A stretch of DNA of 17,864 nucleotides from Alphaproteobacteria bacterium UBA7314 (GCA_002471575.1 DKQG01000038.1:1-17864), one strand, 5' to 3'. Counted from the first letter of the stretch, positions 1-7,326 are shown. The notes: a model not told the origin generated them from the sequence alone. Numbers and translations are program-made.

Positions 1-1
1 G

Positions 2-34
2 ATCGACGGCCTGCTGCGCGTTCTATTCGGCTGA
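2..34 (+). CDS. 3' end of an unidentified gene (partial)
   Basis: Frame 2 is open from the window edge and ends IDGLLRVLFG then TGA at 32-34. The next gene starts 6 nt later in the same direction, as in an operon. Only ten residues are visible, too few to assign a family. The call rests on spacing and on the protein-like hydrophobic C-terminus. Confidence 0.35.
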   Translation: MDGLLRVLFG

Positions 35-40
35 CGTGAA

Positions 41-376
41 ATGAAAGTGAAAACTCCCCGTTGGGTATTTATCTATTACGCAGTGGCCTACGTGATAATC
101 GGCGTGGTCATGTGGCTAATGGTTGGCTACGAGCAACCGACGGGTGAAAAATCTCAGACTAGCGAACCGTCAACGGTAACAACGACCTTGAAACGCACCC
201 CTCCATCGATTGAGGAAAAAACCATCGGGATGCAAATTGTTGCAAAGGCGTCTGGCATCGCCGGGGCGAGCATGGATATTGGAATGCGGTTTTTTGCGGC
301 CTCGGTACCGCTGACCGCATTCGCGGTAAATGTCATCAAGAAGTCTGCGGCCGTCAAACGACAGACACGCTCATAA
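41..376 (+). CDS. Small chimeric membrane protein with a PqiA-like C-terminal remnant
   Basis: 111 residues. Residues about 8-30 form one hydrophobic membrane segment (VFIYYAVAYVIIGVV...). Residues 31-65 are a polar, Ser/Thr-rich linker. Residues 66-104 are clearly homologous to the last quarter of the intact PqiA-like protein encoded at 9160-9627: 29 of 39 positions are identical by eye, including VAKASGIAGASM, and a second hydrophobic stretch FFAASVPLTAFAV follows. The first three quarters of the PqiA domain are absent, so this is either a decayed paralog fused to an unrelated membrane start or a new small membrane protein. It lies 6 nt after an upstream stop and 10 nt before the ligase start, so it is probably co-transcribed. 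Its Shine-Dalgarno sequence is weak. Function unknown. Confidence 0.6.
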   Translation: MKVKTPRWVFIYYAVAYVIIGVVMWLMVGYEQPTGEKSQTSEPSTVTTTLKRTPPSIEEKTIGMQIVAKASGIAGASMDIGMRFFAASVPLTAFAVNVIKKSAAVKRQTRS

Positions 377-386
377 GGGCGCGAGC

Positions 387-1955
387 ATGGATCATCGAGA
401 TAATAATCTGGGATTTTTCAACAGCGCTGCCGCTAAAAAATATAGTGACAGAGTGGCCGTCATAGATATGTCTAAGACGCCTCCAACCGAACTTACCCAC
501 GCTCGACTTGACGACAGGATGAGTCGTGTCGGATCGGCTTTGCAAAAAGCAGGTCTTCAGCCACATACTCGTGTCCTTCTGGCAATGGAGAACCGGTCTG
601 AATTTATCGAAGCTTTTTTCGGGACAATGAGGGCGGGGTGTGTCCCGATTCCGCTGAACCATAAATTGGGCGCGGACACGATCAGGTTCATAATCGCGGA
701 TGCTGGCGCGGGCGCCGCCATCATAGACCCGATGTGTCATCCAGAGATCGCCCAGATAGTTGAAGAGGCGTCATTATCCTTGCGTGTCGCAACAACGCCT
801 GTCCCCACCGGTTGGCTCGACTATGCTTTATGGGTATCCGAAAGCGACGCCAGTGAACTTAGGGCGCCGGAGATTGAGAGAGGGCAAACAGCTTTTTTAC
901 CTTATACCTCCGGTTCCACGGGTGTCCCCAAAGGTGTACTGCTTCCGCATGATGGTATGTTGTGGGGTATTCGCGTCGCACAGAAATACTGGCCCGCGGA
1001 ACCCAACGACCGCGCCCTGATTGCAGGTCCGCTGTTTCACAAAAACGCCATGCGTGTTTCAGTAAAACCGAAGCTGCGTGTGGGTGGATCGGTGGTAATC
1101 CTTCCGAGGTTTGAGCCCAAGGCGTTTCTAACGGCCCTTGCCGAATACCACTGCACCCACACGGGCGGCGTGCCTGCTATGTACCGCATGGTGCTCGCGG
1201 AAGAAGAACTGCTCTCACGTCTGGAGTTTCCTGCGCTGAAAAGCCTCGAGATGGGATCGGCCGTCGTGGGTGCAGATTTGATTGCGGCAGTAGAGAGCGC
1301 TTTCTCGGTGCCTGTAATCGAGGCTTACGGCCTGACGGAAGGTGGCGGCCCGTTACGCGAGCCAATGGATGGTAGAGGTTCTCCGCTCGGAAGCTGCGGA
1401 CTTGTGGCGCCCGAAGTTGACGTGAAGCTGGTCGGTGCAGAAGGTAAGGAAGACGATCGTGAAGGAGAGCTCTGGGTCAGGTCACCCGCGGTGCTGAGCG
1501 GTTACAACAATCGTCCCGAGCTCGACGCCGAACGCCTTGTGGGTGGGTACCTCAAAACGCGGGACATCTTCCGGCGCGATGAAAACGGGTTCTTCTACTT
1601 CATGGGTCGGACGGATGATCAGTTTTCCTGCGGCGGTGAAAACATCAATCCTAAGGAGGTAGAACTCCTGCTGGTTCAGCACCCGGAAATTGTCGACGCA
1701 GTCGTGGTGCCGGTGCCGCACGTAGTCAAAGGAGTCGCGCCCGCGGCCCTTGTCACTCTTAGGAGAGATGCTGAGGTAGATGAGAGCGCTTTGAAGGAAT
1801 TTACGCTGGCGAACGGCCCGGCCTATGCGCATCCTCGGCGTATATTTTTTGCAGATGAATTGCCCTTAAACGGCGCCGGCAAGATCGATCGGACGCAGGC
1901 CCTCTCTGAAGTAACTGAACGCATCGGCGGAGATGGCTCTATAGGTAGCGACTGA
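387..1955 (+). CDS. Acyl-CoA synthetase / AMP-dependent carboxylic acid ligase
   Basis: 522 residues from ATG 387; AAGGG at 375-379 is a well-placed ribosome site. The frame is open back to 330, but that would overlap the previous gene. It is a class I adenylate-forming enzyme, which activates a carboxylic acid with ATP and transfers it to CoA. The core motifs are complete: P-loop TSGSTGVPKG at 174-183, YGLTEGG at 314, hinge GRTDDQ at 407, GGEN and NPKEVE just after it, and the catalytic lysine K499 in GAGKIDR near the C-terminus. Length and motif spacing fit the crotonobetaine/long-chain CoA-ligase branch, but the acid is not predictable. It ends 22 nt from the convergent MDR gene. No membrane or signal segment is seen, so it should be cytosolic. 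Alternative: an aryl or medium-chain acid ligase. Confidence 0.9.
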   Translation: MDHRDNNLGFFNSAAAKKYSDRVAVIDMSKTPPTELTHARLDDRMSRVGSALQKAGLQPHTRVLLAMENRSEFIEAFFGTMRAGCVPIPLNHKLGADTIRFIIADAGAGAAIIDPMCHPEIAQIVEEASLSLRVATTPVPTGWLDYALWVSESDASELRAPEIERGQTAFLPYTSGSTGVPKGVLLPHDGMLWGIRVAQKYWPAEPNDRALIAGPLFHKNAMRVSVKPKLRVGGSVVILPRFEPKAFLTALAEYHCTHTGGVPAMYRMVLAEEELLSRLEFPALKSLEMGSAVVGADLIAAVESAFSVPVIEAYGLTEGGGPLREPMDGRGSPLGSCGLVAPEVDVKLVGAEGKEDDREGELWVRSPAVLSGYNNRPELDAERLVGGYLKTRDIFRRDENGFFYFMGRTDDQFSCGGENINPKEVELLLVQHPEIVDAVVVPVPHVVKGVAPAALVTLRRDAEVDESALKEFTLANGPAYAHPRRIFFADELPLNGAGKIDRTQALSEVTERIGGDGSIGSD

Positions 1956-1977
1956 AAGGGCAGATGTCACGGTACGG

Positions 1978-2955
1978 TCAGGGGGTAAGAACGATCTTAC
2001 CGAAAAAACCTCGATCTTCCATGAGCTGCTCGGCCTTGCCCAGTTTTTCAAGTGGAAAAATGTGGCTAACGACTGGAGACAGTTTGCCGTCTGCCACGTA
2101 ATCTACTGAGCGAGCCACGTCCTCCTGTGAATAAGAGTTTGAGCCAAGAACATCGAGCTCGCGGACCCAAAGATATCTGAGATCTGTCTGAGGATCATGA
2201 CCGGCAGTCGCACCGCAGGTTAGGACGCGGCCACACTTCTTGGCCGCGCGGAGCGAGGGAGCCCAGGTTTCGCCGCCAGTGAAATTTATCACGACGTCGC
2301 AGCCTTCCTTTCCGGATGCAAGCCAGGCCGCCCGGCTGAAGTCTTCCGACTGGTAGTTGATCACATGGTCGGCACCCATTTCGGAAAGTCGATCGCATTT
2401 TTCGTCGGTTCCTGCGGCAGCAATAATCTTCGCGCCGACCATCTGGCCGAACTGGACGCAAGCCAGCCCAACGCCCCCGCTGGCGCCCAGTATTAGCATT
2501 GTTTCACTGGGATGAAGATGGCCGCGAGTAAAAAGCATCCGGTGAGCGGTTCCATAATTGATTGGGATGGCCGCGGCCGTTTCGAAGGAAACGTTGTCCG
2601 GCAGCTTTACGAGATTTTTGGAGGGGACGCGGACTTTTTCTGCCAGTCCTCCGACCAGTTCCTCGCCTATCATTCCTTCGTCGGTTTGAGGGTTAAGCGT
2701 TACACGGTCGCCCTTAGACCAGCCCGAGACCGATGAGCCGACTTCCTCAATAACGCCGGCAATATCACCTCCTGAGATAAAGGGCATCGGGACCGGAAAT
2801 CCAGGCATGCCCCTTCTTACGAATATATCGAGGTGGTTCAGTCCGCATGCGCGCACAGAAACGATGACGTCCGCGTCTCCGGGGGTTGGGTCTTCCCAGT
2901 CACGGTATACGATGTTTTCGATGCCACCCTGTTTTTCGATTACCGCAGCCTTCAT
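1978..2955 (-). CDS. Zinc-loop-less MDR oxidoreductase (quinone-oxidoreductase / alcohol-dehydrogenase-like)
   Basis: 325 residues, the normal length for a medium-chain dehydrogenase/reductase. The N-terminal GroES-like half contains CGLNHLD (C37). The Rossmann half carries the nucleotide motif GASGGVG at 157-163, followed by a typical AGTDEKCDRLSEMGADHVINY stretch split over strands 2-3. The four-cysteine structural-zinc loop usual between residues about 88 and 110 is missing; instead the chain reads NPQTDEGMIGEEL. The usual catalytic His-Glu pair is SGGD (D64). It therefore looks like a zinc-independent NAD(P)H reductase derived from a zinc-type family. It begins 22 nt after the M20 gene with GGCGGAG as ribosome site, so the two form an operon. 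Substrate unknown. Confidence 0.85.
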   Translation of the reverse strand: MKAAVIEKQGGIENIVYRDWEDPTPGDADVIVSVRACGLNHLDIFVRRGMPGFPVPMPFISGGDIAGVIEEVGSSVSGWSKGDRVTLNPQTDEGMIGEELVGGLAEKVRVPSKNLVKLPDNVSFETAAAIPINYGTAHRMLFTRGHLHPSETMLILGASGGVGLACVQFGQMVGAKIIAAAGTDEKCDRLSEMGADHVINYQSEDFSRAAWLASGKEGCDVVINFTGGETWAPSLRAAKKCGRVLTCGATAGHDPQTDLRYLWVRELDVLGSNSYSQEDVARSVDYVADGKLSPVVSHIFPLEKLGKAEQLMEDRGFFGKIVLTP

Positions 2956-2977
2956 CTGTCGTTGTCTCCGCCGTGAT

Positions 2978-4135
2978 CTATGAATTCAGCGCGTGTTCAA
3001 TCAGTGCGCGATAGATTTTTGACATATTCACCATGTCCGAGACCAGCACGCTTTCCTCATCGGAGTGAAATTGGTCGATTTCGCCCGGGCCGAGCATCAC
3101 GGCCTCCCTGCCGAGATGTCCGAAATACCCGGCGTCCAGAGCGAAACTGCAATCAATGCGCTCGGCTCCTGAAAACCCTGCGTCCTGATAGGAGAGATCT
3201 AGAAGTTTGATAAGCGGCCCATCGTCAGCGACTTCGTTAGGATACATAAAGGGGCCACGGGCACAATCTACAGACCAAAGACCGTCTTGGGGTAAAGCCG
3301 CCTCCACTTTGGCGAATGCCTCCTCAACATCTTCACCGGGTAGGAGCCGTCGATCAAACCTCATCTCCACAATGTTCTGTAGGGTATGAGTTGCATTGGG
3401 CCCACTTTTTATCGATGTCGGCGTCAACGTCGCTGGCCCGAACGCGGGATGTTCGGGTACGCCCAGATCCAGTTCGTCCAGCGCTACGAGACACCGACGC
3501 GCACCGTCGATTGCGTCGATGCCGTTCCACGGCATGCTGGAGTGAATGGATTGCCCGCGGACGGTGACATCAATGTCGATACGACCTTTATTGCCGGCGG
3601 CAACTTTTCCATTCGTTCCGATACAGACAATCGCATAATCTGGCGGACCGGAGAGCGCGCGAAGAACGCTTGCGACGGCATCGTGACGCCCCGTCTCGCC
3701 CGCACTCACGGCAGCGAATATCAGGCGCCCGCCGAGATCGGTATGCGCCGCCTGCGCTATCGCCGCCACCGCCGCCGCCATCGCTGTTTTCTGCTCGGCG
3801 ACGCCGCGTCCCCGGACGGCTGCTCCAGCTGACGTATCTATCAGTTCTGCCGAGAAGGGGTCAGGCATCTCTGACGCCGGGTGGGTCATTGCGTAGGTCA
3901 TAAACAGAATGGATCGGCCGATGTCAGCCGGCCCGATTTCGAGGATCAGGTTTCCCATGTCATCGTAACGGAAGGCGCCGATCTCGAGGCGTTTTATCTC
4001 GGGTGCAAGACAGTCACGGATGAATGCCTTGATCTCTGGATCCGCTTCCTGAAGATCTGTTTGTTCGCTGGGGTGGCGGACAAGTTTTTGCAGGAGTGGA
4101 ACAAGAAATTTCTCTGAGAGGTAATCTTCAGGCAT
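2978..4135 (-). CDS. M20-family metallopeptidase/deacylase homolog with atypical metal ligands
   Basis: 385 residues, typical of the ArgE/DapE/carboxypeptidase G2 family, which hydrolyses N-acyl amino acids or dipeptides with a two-metal site. The fold signature is recognisable: GRGVAEQK at 109-116, the dimerisation-lid histidine in VRGQSIHSSMPWNGIDAI (H198), and a C-terminal GPGEIDQFHSDEE. Several canonical ligands differ. The GHxD motif is TYAM (80-83), with MTHPAS following; the bridging Asp is E114; the DEE catalytic pair is reduced to SAGE (E147). I recall M20 subgroups with a THPA-type motif, so it may be an active subgroup with a shifted ligand set rather than a dead enzyme. First gene of a two-gene operon with the MDR enzyme. 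The start has no strong ribosome site. Confidence 0.8.
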   Translation of the reverse strand: MPEDYLSEKFLVPLLQKLVRHPSEQTDLQEADPEIKAFIRDCLAPEIKRLEIGAFRYDDMGNLILEIGPADIGRSILFMTYAMTHPASEMPDPFSAELIDTSAGAAVRGRGVAEQKTAMAAAVAAIAQAAHTDLGGRLIFAAVSAGETGRHDAVASVLRALSGPPDYAIVCIGTNGKVAAGNKGRIDIDVTVRGQSIHSSMPWNGIDAIDGARRCLVALDELDLGVPEHPAFGPATLTPTSIKSGPNATHTLQNIVEMRFDRRLLPGEDVEEAFAKVEAALPQDGLWSVDCARGPFMYPNEVADDGPLIKLLDLSYQDAGFSGAERIDCSFALDAGYFGHLGREAVMLGPGEIDQFHSDEESVLVSDMVNMSKIYRALIEHALNS

Positions 4136-4223
4136 TCCGTTTCTTCATGTTTCCCAACATGCCGCTGGGTTCCCCGTCGGTGAGTAAAGCGCAATTAACA
4201 TTCTGCAGGCTTTTTGGGTCACG

Positions 4224-4325
4224 TCAAATATCCTCCCAAGGGTATTGCAAGAGACCAGCCATGCCCCTGACGCGTCGGGTCAGGTCATCGATCGTTCGGA
4301 CGGTGATGGGTTCGAACTTTTTCAT
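4224..4325 (-). pseudogene. Remnant of a fumarylacetoacetate-hydrolase C-terminus
   Basis: A 33-codon minus-strand frame (ATG at 4325, TGA ending at 4224) finishes GMAGLLQYPWEDI. The intact FAH-family protein at 9624-10676 finishes GMAGLLEYPGEDI, 11 of 13 identical and ending at the same residue; a weaker RV match lies just upstream. The remaining 300-plus residues of the enzyme are absent: upstream of 4325 the frame soon meets a stop. It lies 88 nt before the M20 gene start. It may still be translated as a micro-ORF, because AAAAGGG precedes the ATG, but the likeliest reading is a relic of a second FAH gene. Confidence 0.55.
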
Positions 4326-4440
4326 GGGCCCTTTTAGGGCGTTTTATTTTTTTGGATTTTGTTCCTGATTTGTTCCATTTTTTTTAGAAACCCCTGCACC
4401 TTCCCCACACCCCTGTGATGTCCCGCCATTTCGCGGCGCC

Positions 4441-4492
4441 AAAAAAACCACCGGGAAGCTGGGGAGCGAAAAGGGACCGATCGCTCCCCAGC
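4441..4492 (-). terminator. Hairpin followed by a T run on the minus strand
   Basis: A perfect 12-bp inverted repeat, GCTGGGGAGCGA at 4458-4469 against 4481-4492, has an 11-nt loop. Skipping a three-base bulge extends the stem with CCGGG/CCCGG. Read on the minus strand it is followed by TGGTTTTTTT (4450-4441), the layout of a rho-independent terminator. No minus-strand gene is visible upstream of it, so it may be a relic or a mobile hairpin. Confidence 0.4.
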
Positions 4493-4499
4493 CCGGAGG

Positions 4500-4529
4500 T
4501 TGCGGGAAGCTCTTGGCAGCTTCCCGCAA
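4500..4529. repeat. Second perfect hairpin
   Basis: A perfect 12-bp inverted repeat, TTGCGGGAAGCT at 4500-4511 against 4518-4529, has a 6-nt loop CTTGGC. It starts 7 nt after the first hairpin and shares CGGGAAGCT with that hairpin's left flank (4452-4460). There is no T run on either side, so it is not a standard terminator. Confidence 0.5.
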
Positions 4530-4595
4530 GCGGCTGTCCCACTACAGCCATGCTCATCAAATATGTCTGACCACCGGTGAGAGGAGTGCGACACA

Positions 4596-4873
4596 GTGAC
4601 CGACGCGAAGGAGCTTAATCGCATCCGCGTGCAGGCGGTGGCTGACGGTGTTGGTGAGGTGGCTGTCACCATAGAACGGAAGTGGGACGTGGTCCGTCTG
4701 CAAATGCCGGTGTTAGCTGACTCGCGGGAGCGGTTAGATCGTCAGGCTCGAAAATGTAATGAGGCCCTCTTCGGCCGCAACTTACGGAAATCGATAAGCA
4801 CGGCATCGCCATGCTGAAGGGCTTACAGATGCTGGATCGGGTGGTCGAACAATCGGGGGCTGAGTGCCGGTAG
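4596..4873 (+). pseudogene. Frameshifted small gene resembling a phage-associated hypothetical protein
   Basis: GTG 4596 follows AGAGGAG and opens TDAKELNRIRVQAVADG..., with a plausible stretch IERKWDVVRLQMPV and LDRQARKCNEALF. Near 4765-4785 the protein-like reading jumps frame: QLTEIDKHGIAMLKGL, then QMLDRVVEQSGAECR and TAG at 4871. Both halves look coding and together would give about 92 residues. The pattern (W-x-V-x-RL near the middle, a LD-RQ segment, then a MLDRVVEQSG tail) resembles small proteins I recall from alphaproteobacterial prophages, where they precede a short gene like the next entry. The assignment is from memory and weak. The frame break is seen directly. Confidence 0.35.
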
Positions 4874-4877
4874 TCGT

Positions 4878-5105
4878 ATGTGTGGTAGGCTGTCAATCCG
4901 TCGGGCAAGGTCTGCCTTTGTGCCGGACGAGGCCCGCGCGCACGTCGCAGCGCAAAGCAGCAACGGTCGGCGGATGGAGGTTTGGACCAATAAGGAAATC
5001 GCTCGGCTGATCAAGCAGGAGCCGTATTCGGCCCTCGACAAGGAGGTCCTGCAAGACAGGTTATTACTGGACGAACCTGTTGGCCGGCGTGTGAGGTTCC
5101 ACTAG
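4878..5105 (+). pseudogene. Probable truncated partner of the preceding small phage-like gene
   Basis: A 75-codon frame whose middle reads like real protein: PDEARAHVAAQSS, then EVWTNKEIARLIKQEP. The N-terminal 20 residues are basic and low-complexity, and no ribosome site precedes the ATG. In the phage gene pairs I recall, the second protein carries a VWT-x-DEIARLI-type segment after a stretch of this kind, which fits here. The 5' end seems eroded. It could instead be a short functional ORF; the family assignment is tentative. Confidence 0.3.
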
Positions 5106-5251
5106 ACCACTTCGCCGTCCCGAGAGCTTAGTGGCACTACCTTGACAGGCTGCCAGCTTAATCCCAATCGCAGATTCGTTCTTTTCCACTAGATTATTGG
5201 TCAGTCAAATAGTGAGGAGCAAGAACAATTTCTCAGCGCGATTTCCAACCG

Positions 5252-5689
5252 ATGACAAAGGCCGAAGTTGTTGCAGCGCAACGTGCCTGGGTGAAATGTC
5301 TTATCGACTGCGATGTTGACGGGCTGCTGGATCTATACGACTTCGGTACGCCGGACGAACCGCTCCTGTTTAAACCGACCCTCGCGGACGTCATTCGTCT
5401 CGACCGGGAAGGGGCGCGATCGTACTTCGTCGGCGGAGATCCGCACTACCCTAATGACCATGGCTTTCTCAGCCGAGGCTGGATACGAGTTGATTTCCAG
5501 AGCGCAGCCGGTCCGGTTATCGTAGCGGGAGGATTGGGCTATATGGATATGGGGCAGTACACCCTCTTCGATGGCGAGAGCAGCGCGACCCACGCAGACT
5601 ATACGTTCGTCTATCATAAACTGGACGGATGCGTTCTGATTTCTTTGCATCATTCTTCCCTCACATGGACTCCCTCTGTGACGGATTGA
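5252..5689 (+). CDS. NTF2/SnoaL-like family protein
   Basis: 145 residues, a typical single NTF2-like cone domain. Conserved marks seen: LYDFGTPDEPLLFKPT at about 28-43, SYFVGG in the middle, DHGFLSRGW after it, an MDMGQYT strand and the C-terminal LISLHHSSL. These match a cytosolic subgroup related to the CaMKII-association/SnoaL-type proteins, for which I know no established reaction. An in-frame stop at 5213 excludes a longer start. The nearest purine-rich site, GAGGAG at 5214-5219, is more than 30 nt upstream, so the ribosome site is weak. A TTGACA at 5142-5147 lies upstream, but I see no good -10 box. Unlinked to the next gene by overlap (105-nt gap). Confidence 0.75.
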   Translation: MTKAEVVAAQRAWVKCLIDCDVDGLLDLYDFGTPDEPLLFKPTLADVIRLDREGARSYFVGGDPHYPNDHGFLSRGWIRVDFQSAAGPVIVAGGLGYMDMGQYTLFDGESSATHADYTFVYHKLDGCVLISLHHSSLTWTPSVTD

Positions 5690-5794
5690 AGTGTCTACTT
5701 GGCTTGTTAAGGGCAGATCTCGTGCGGAAAAATCTAGACCAAGAAGTTGCGCGTCGTGCCGTGCTGATGCAGGCTCTATAAGTTCGGGCGCTTT

Positions 5795-6571
5795 ATGGAT
5801 ATGAGGGAGGGAACGGAGTTGAGGACCGCATCTAAAGAGACCAATTCAATTGACGAGATCAAGTACGAGTTGGCGCTGGCGTATCGCATCATGGCCAACG
5901 AGGGCGTTGTGGACACGTTCGGGCATGTCAGCGCGCGGCATCCGGAAAGGCCGGATCGCTATTTCATGTCTCGGTCTCGTGCGCCCGAACTTGTCGAGCC
6001 CAACGATCTCGTCGAATACGACCTCGATTCTGTTCCCGTAAGCCCTTCCAATCTGGCGCCCTACTCCGAGCGCGTGATCCACGGTGAGATTTACAAAGCG
6101 CGGCCCGACGTAATGGCCGTGTGTCACCACCACGCGGAAGCCTTTATGCCGCTTATCGTTACGAAGAGGGATTATGTCCCCGTTGTGCATCTCGGCTCCG
6201 TGGGTGGTCAGGATCTGCCGTGGTGGGATCAGCGAGCCAAGTTCGGCGATACCAACTATCTGGTGGTCAATCCCGAAGAAGGAGCCTCGCTGGCCGAAGC
6301 TTTGGGCGACAAAATGATGGTTCTTATGAACCGGCATGGCGTCACGGTCGCAGGCACCAGTCTCATAGATTTAACGTTCCGCTGTGTTTATTCGTGTCGC
6401 AACGCTGAATTTCAGCGGTTGGCGGAACTCAGCGGGGAGATTGATCCGCTTAGCCAAGGCGATGTTGATGCCGGTTCAAGCGACGGTGGAATGACGACCG
6501 GTCACATGCGTGCTTGGGAACACTGGACGGTGCGTCTACAAAAGGACAACTGGCTACCTCCGAGGCCGTGA
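5795..6571 (+). CDS. Class II aldolase/adducin-family protein (HCOMODA-decarboxylase-like)
   Basis: 258 residues. The zinc-enzyme signature is complete: SERVIHGEIY with E92, the CHHHAE motif with H111 and H113, and a third histidine, H181, in NRHGVTVAG. The N-terminal GHVSARHPE (43-51) and FMSRSRAPELVEPNDL are characteristic of the branch that includes 2-hydroxy-3-carboxymuconate-semialdehyde decarboxylase of aromatic catabolism. The enzyme should cleave or decarboxylate a hydroxy- or keto-acid through a zinc-stabilised enolate. The ATG at 5795 has no ribosome site; a TTG at 5819 sits behind GGAGGGAACGGAG and may be the true start. Related possibilities are aldolases or epimerases of the same fold. 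No aromatic-pathway genes are adjacent. Confidence 0.8.
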   Translation: MDMREGTELRTASKETNSIDEIKYELALAYRIMANEGVVDTFGHVSARHPERPDRYFMSRSRAPELVEPNDLVEYDLDSVPVSPSNLAPYSERVIHGEIYKARPDVMAVCHHHAEAFMPLIVTKRDYVPVVHLGSVGGQDLPWWDQRAKFGDTNYLVVNPEEGASLAEALGDKMMVLMNRHGVTVAGTSLIDLTFRCVYSCRNAEFQRLAELSGEIDPLSQGDVDAGSSDGGMTTGHMRAWEHWTVRLQKDNWLPPRP

Positions 6572-6669
6572 CCCGCAGAACGTTTGAAGCCAAATAACCA
6601 TTTGGTATTGAAGAGACGATTATGACCGTCTGTTTAGGCTATCGGGGCACAAAACGCGCTGAAGCGTGA

Positions 6670-7326
6670 CTACAGAAATTTAGGTTCCGAGTGCGCGTCG
6701 GGGTCGGCAATTGGATCTAGGACGAGGACCAGCCGAGTATGTTCGGTTCCTTCGATAGGAGGTGAACGGTGTCGGAGCCCGGCGTCAGGGCTTTCCGGCC
6801 AGAGCTTGCCGCGTAACAAGATGGTTGATCCCGTTGCGACGGAATAGATGTGTGCGGGATCGGCGTCGCCATTTTCAGGGAATCCGTACTGTGTACCCGG
6901 ACCTCTGTAGGTACAGATTAGACGAGCGGTGACAAAATCGATATGAAACTTTCGGCATGCATTGGTGCTTACCACGTCGTAGCGCAGTCGCAGAAACGGG
7001 GTACGCATCAGATCCGCAAATACCTGTGCCTGCAGGGCGGTATCTTCCGCCAGCATGGCGCTTTGCGGGCTGCCCGGCGTATTGCAGTTGTCGAAGATCA
7101 GGGATATCGCCTCCGCAACATTTTTCGGCCGCAGGATGACGCGGGCGCGCGGTAGCCGTTCCGGTTCAAACGCGTCGACCCACTTTTGAAAACAGGGAGA
7201 CGGATTGCGTCGCCAGATCAGGGCAGGACAATCGGGTTGAAGAAACTCGGGCAGTTCATCTGCGGCATCTACGGCGGCAATGCCGGTCGATGCTCCCTGC
7301 CGAATTGCTTCCCGCAACACCATCAT
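6670..7326 (-). CDS. DUF1826 family protein (zinc-linked)
   Basis: 218 residues. The segments CRKFHIDFVTARLICTYRGPGTQY, with FHID ahead of an RLICTY strand, and LRHRSPPIEG near the C-terminus are the hallmark of DUF1826. The conserved His/Asp pattern resembles a metal- or 2-oxoglutarate-enzyme-like jelly roll, but I know of no proven activity. Its ATG overlaps the stop of the COG0523 gene by 4 nt (ATGA), so the two are translationally coupled. DUF1826 genes are known to sit beside COG0523 GTPases in Zur-controlled loci, which supports a role under zinc starvation. A second ATG directly follows the first. Confidence 0.8.
   Translation of the reverse strand: MMVLREAIRQGASTGIAAVDAADELPEFLQPDCPALIWRRNPSPCFQKWVDAFEPERLPRARVILRPKNVAEAISLIFDNCNTPGSPQSAMLAEDTALQAQVFADLMRTPFLRLRYDVVSTNACRKFHIDFVTARLICTYRGPGTQYGFPENGDADPAHIYSVATGSTILLRGKLWPESPDAGLRHRSPPIEGTEHTRLVLVLDPIADPDAHSEPKFL

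Larger units (their letters stand above)
4136..5251. other. Gene graveyard of about 1.1 kb between two plus-strand units
   Basis: No intact gene longer than about 75 codons is convincing here. The stretch contains, in order: an FAH C-terminal remnant on the minus strand (4224-4325); an A/T-rich tract with several T and A runs (about 4340-4390); two strong hairpins (4451-4492 and 4500-4529); a frameshifted small gene (4596-4873); a truncated second one (4878-5105); and a leader for the NTF2-like gene. Minus-strand frames crossing 4334-4672 and 4823-5041 are low-complexity shadows. Confidence 0.6.

Noticed and set aside
3386..3832. 148-codon plus-strand frame opposite the M20 gene
   Set aside because: Arg/Cys-rich antisense shadow of a well-supported gene.
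4328..4353. GCCCT/AGGGC mini-hairpin followed by a T-rich tract on the plus strand
   Set aside because: The stem is only 5 bp and no plus-strand gene ends upstream.
4334..4672. 112-codon minus-strand frame over the hairpins
   Set aside because: It reads through both hairpins and A/T tracts, has low-complexity Ser/Arg content and no ribosome site; a shadow of structured non-coding DNA.
5142..5147. TTGACA upstream of the NTF2-like gene
   Set aside because: No acceptable -10 box at 16-18 nt spacing, so not called as a promoter.
6590..6605. Short hairpin CCAAAT/ATTTGG between the aldolase and DUF1826 genes
   Set aside because: Only 6 bp, A/T-rich and without a T run; too weak to call a terminator.
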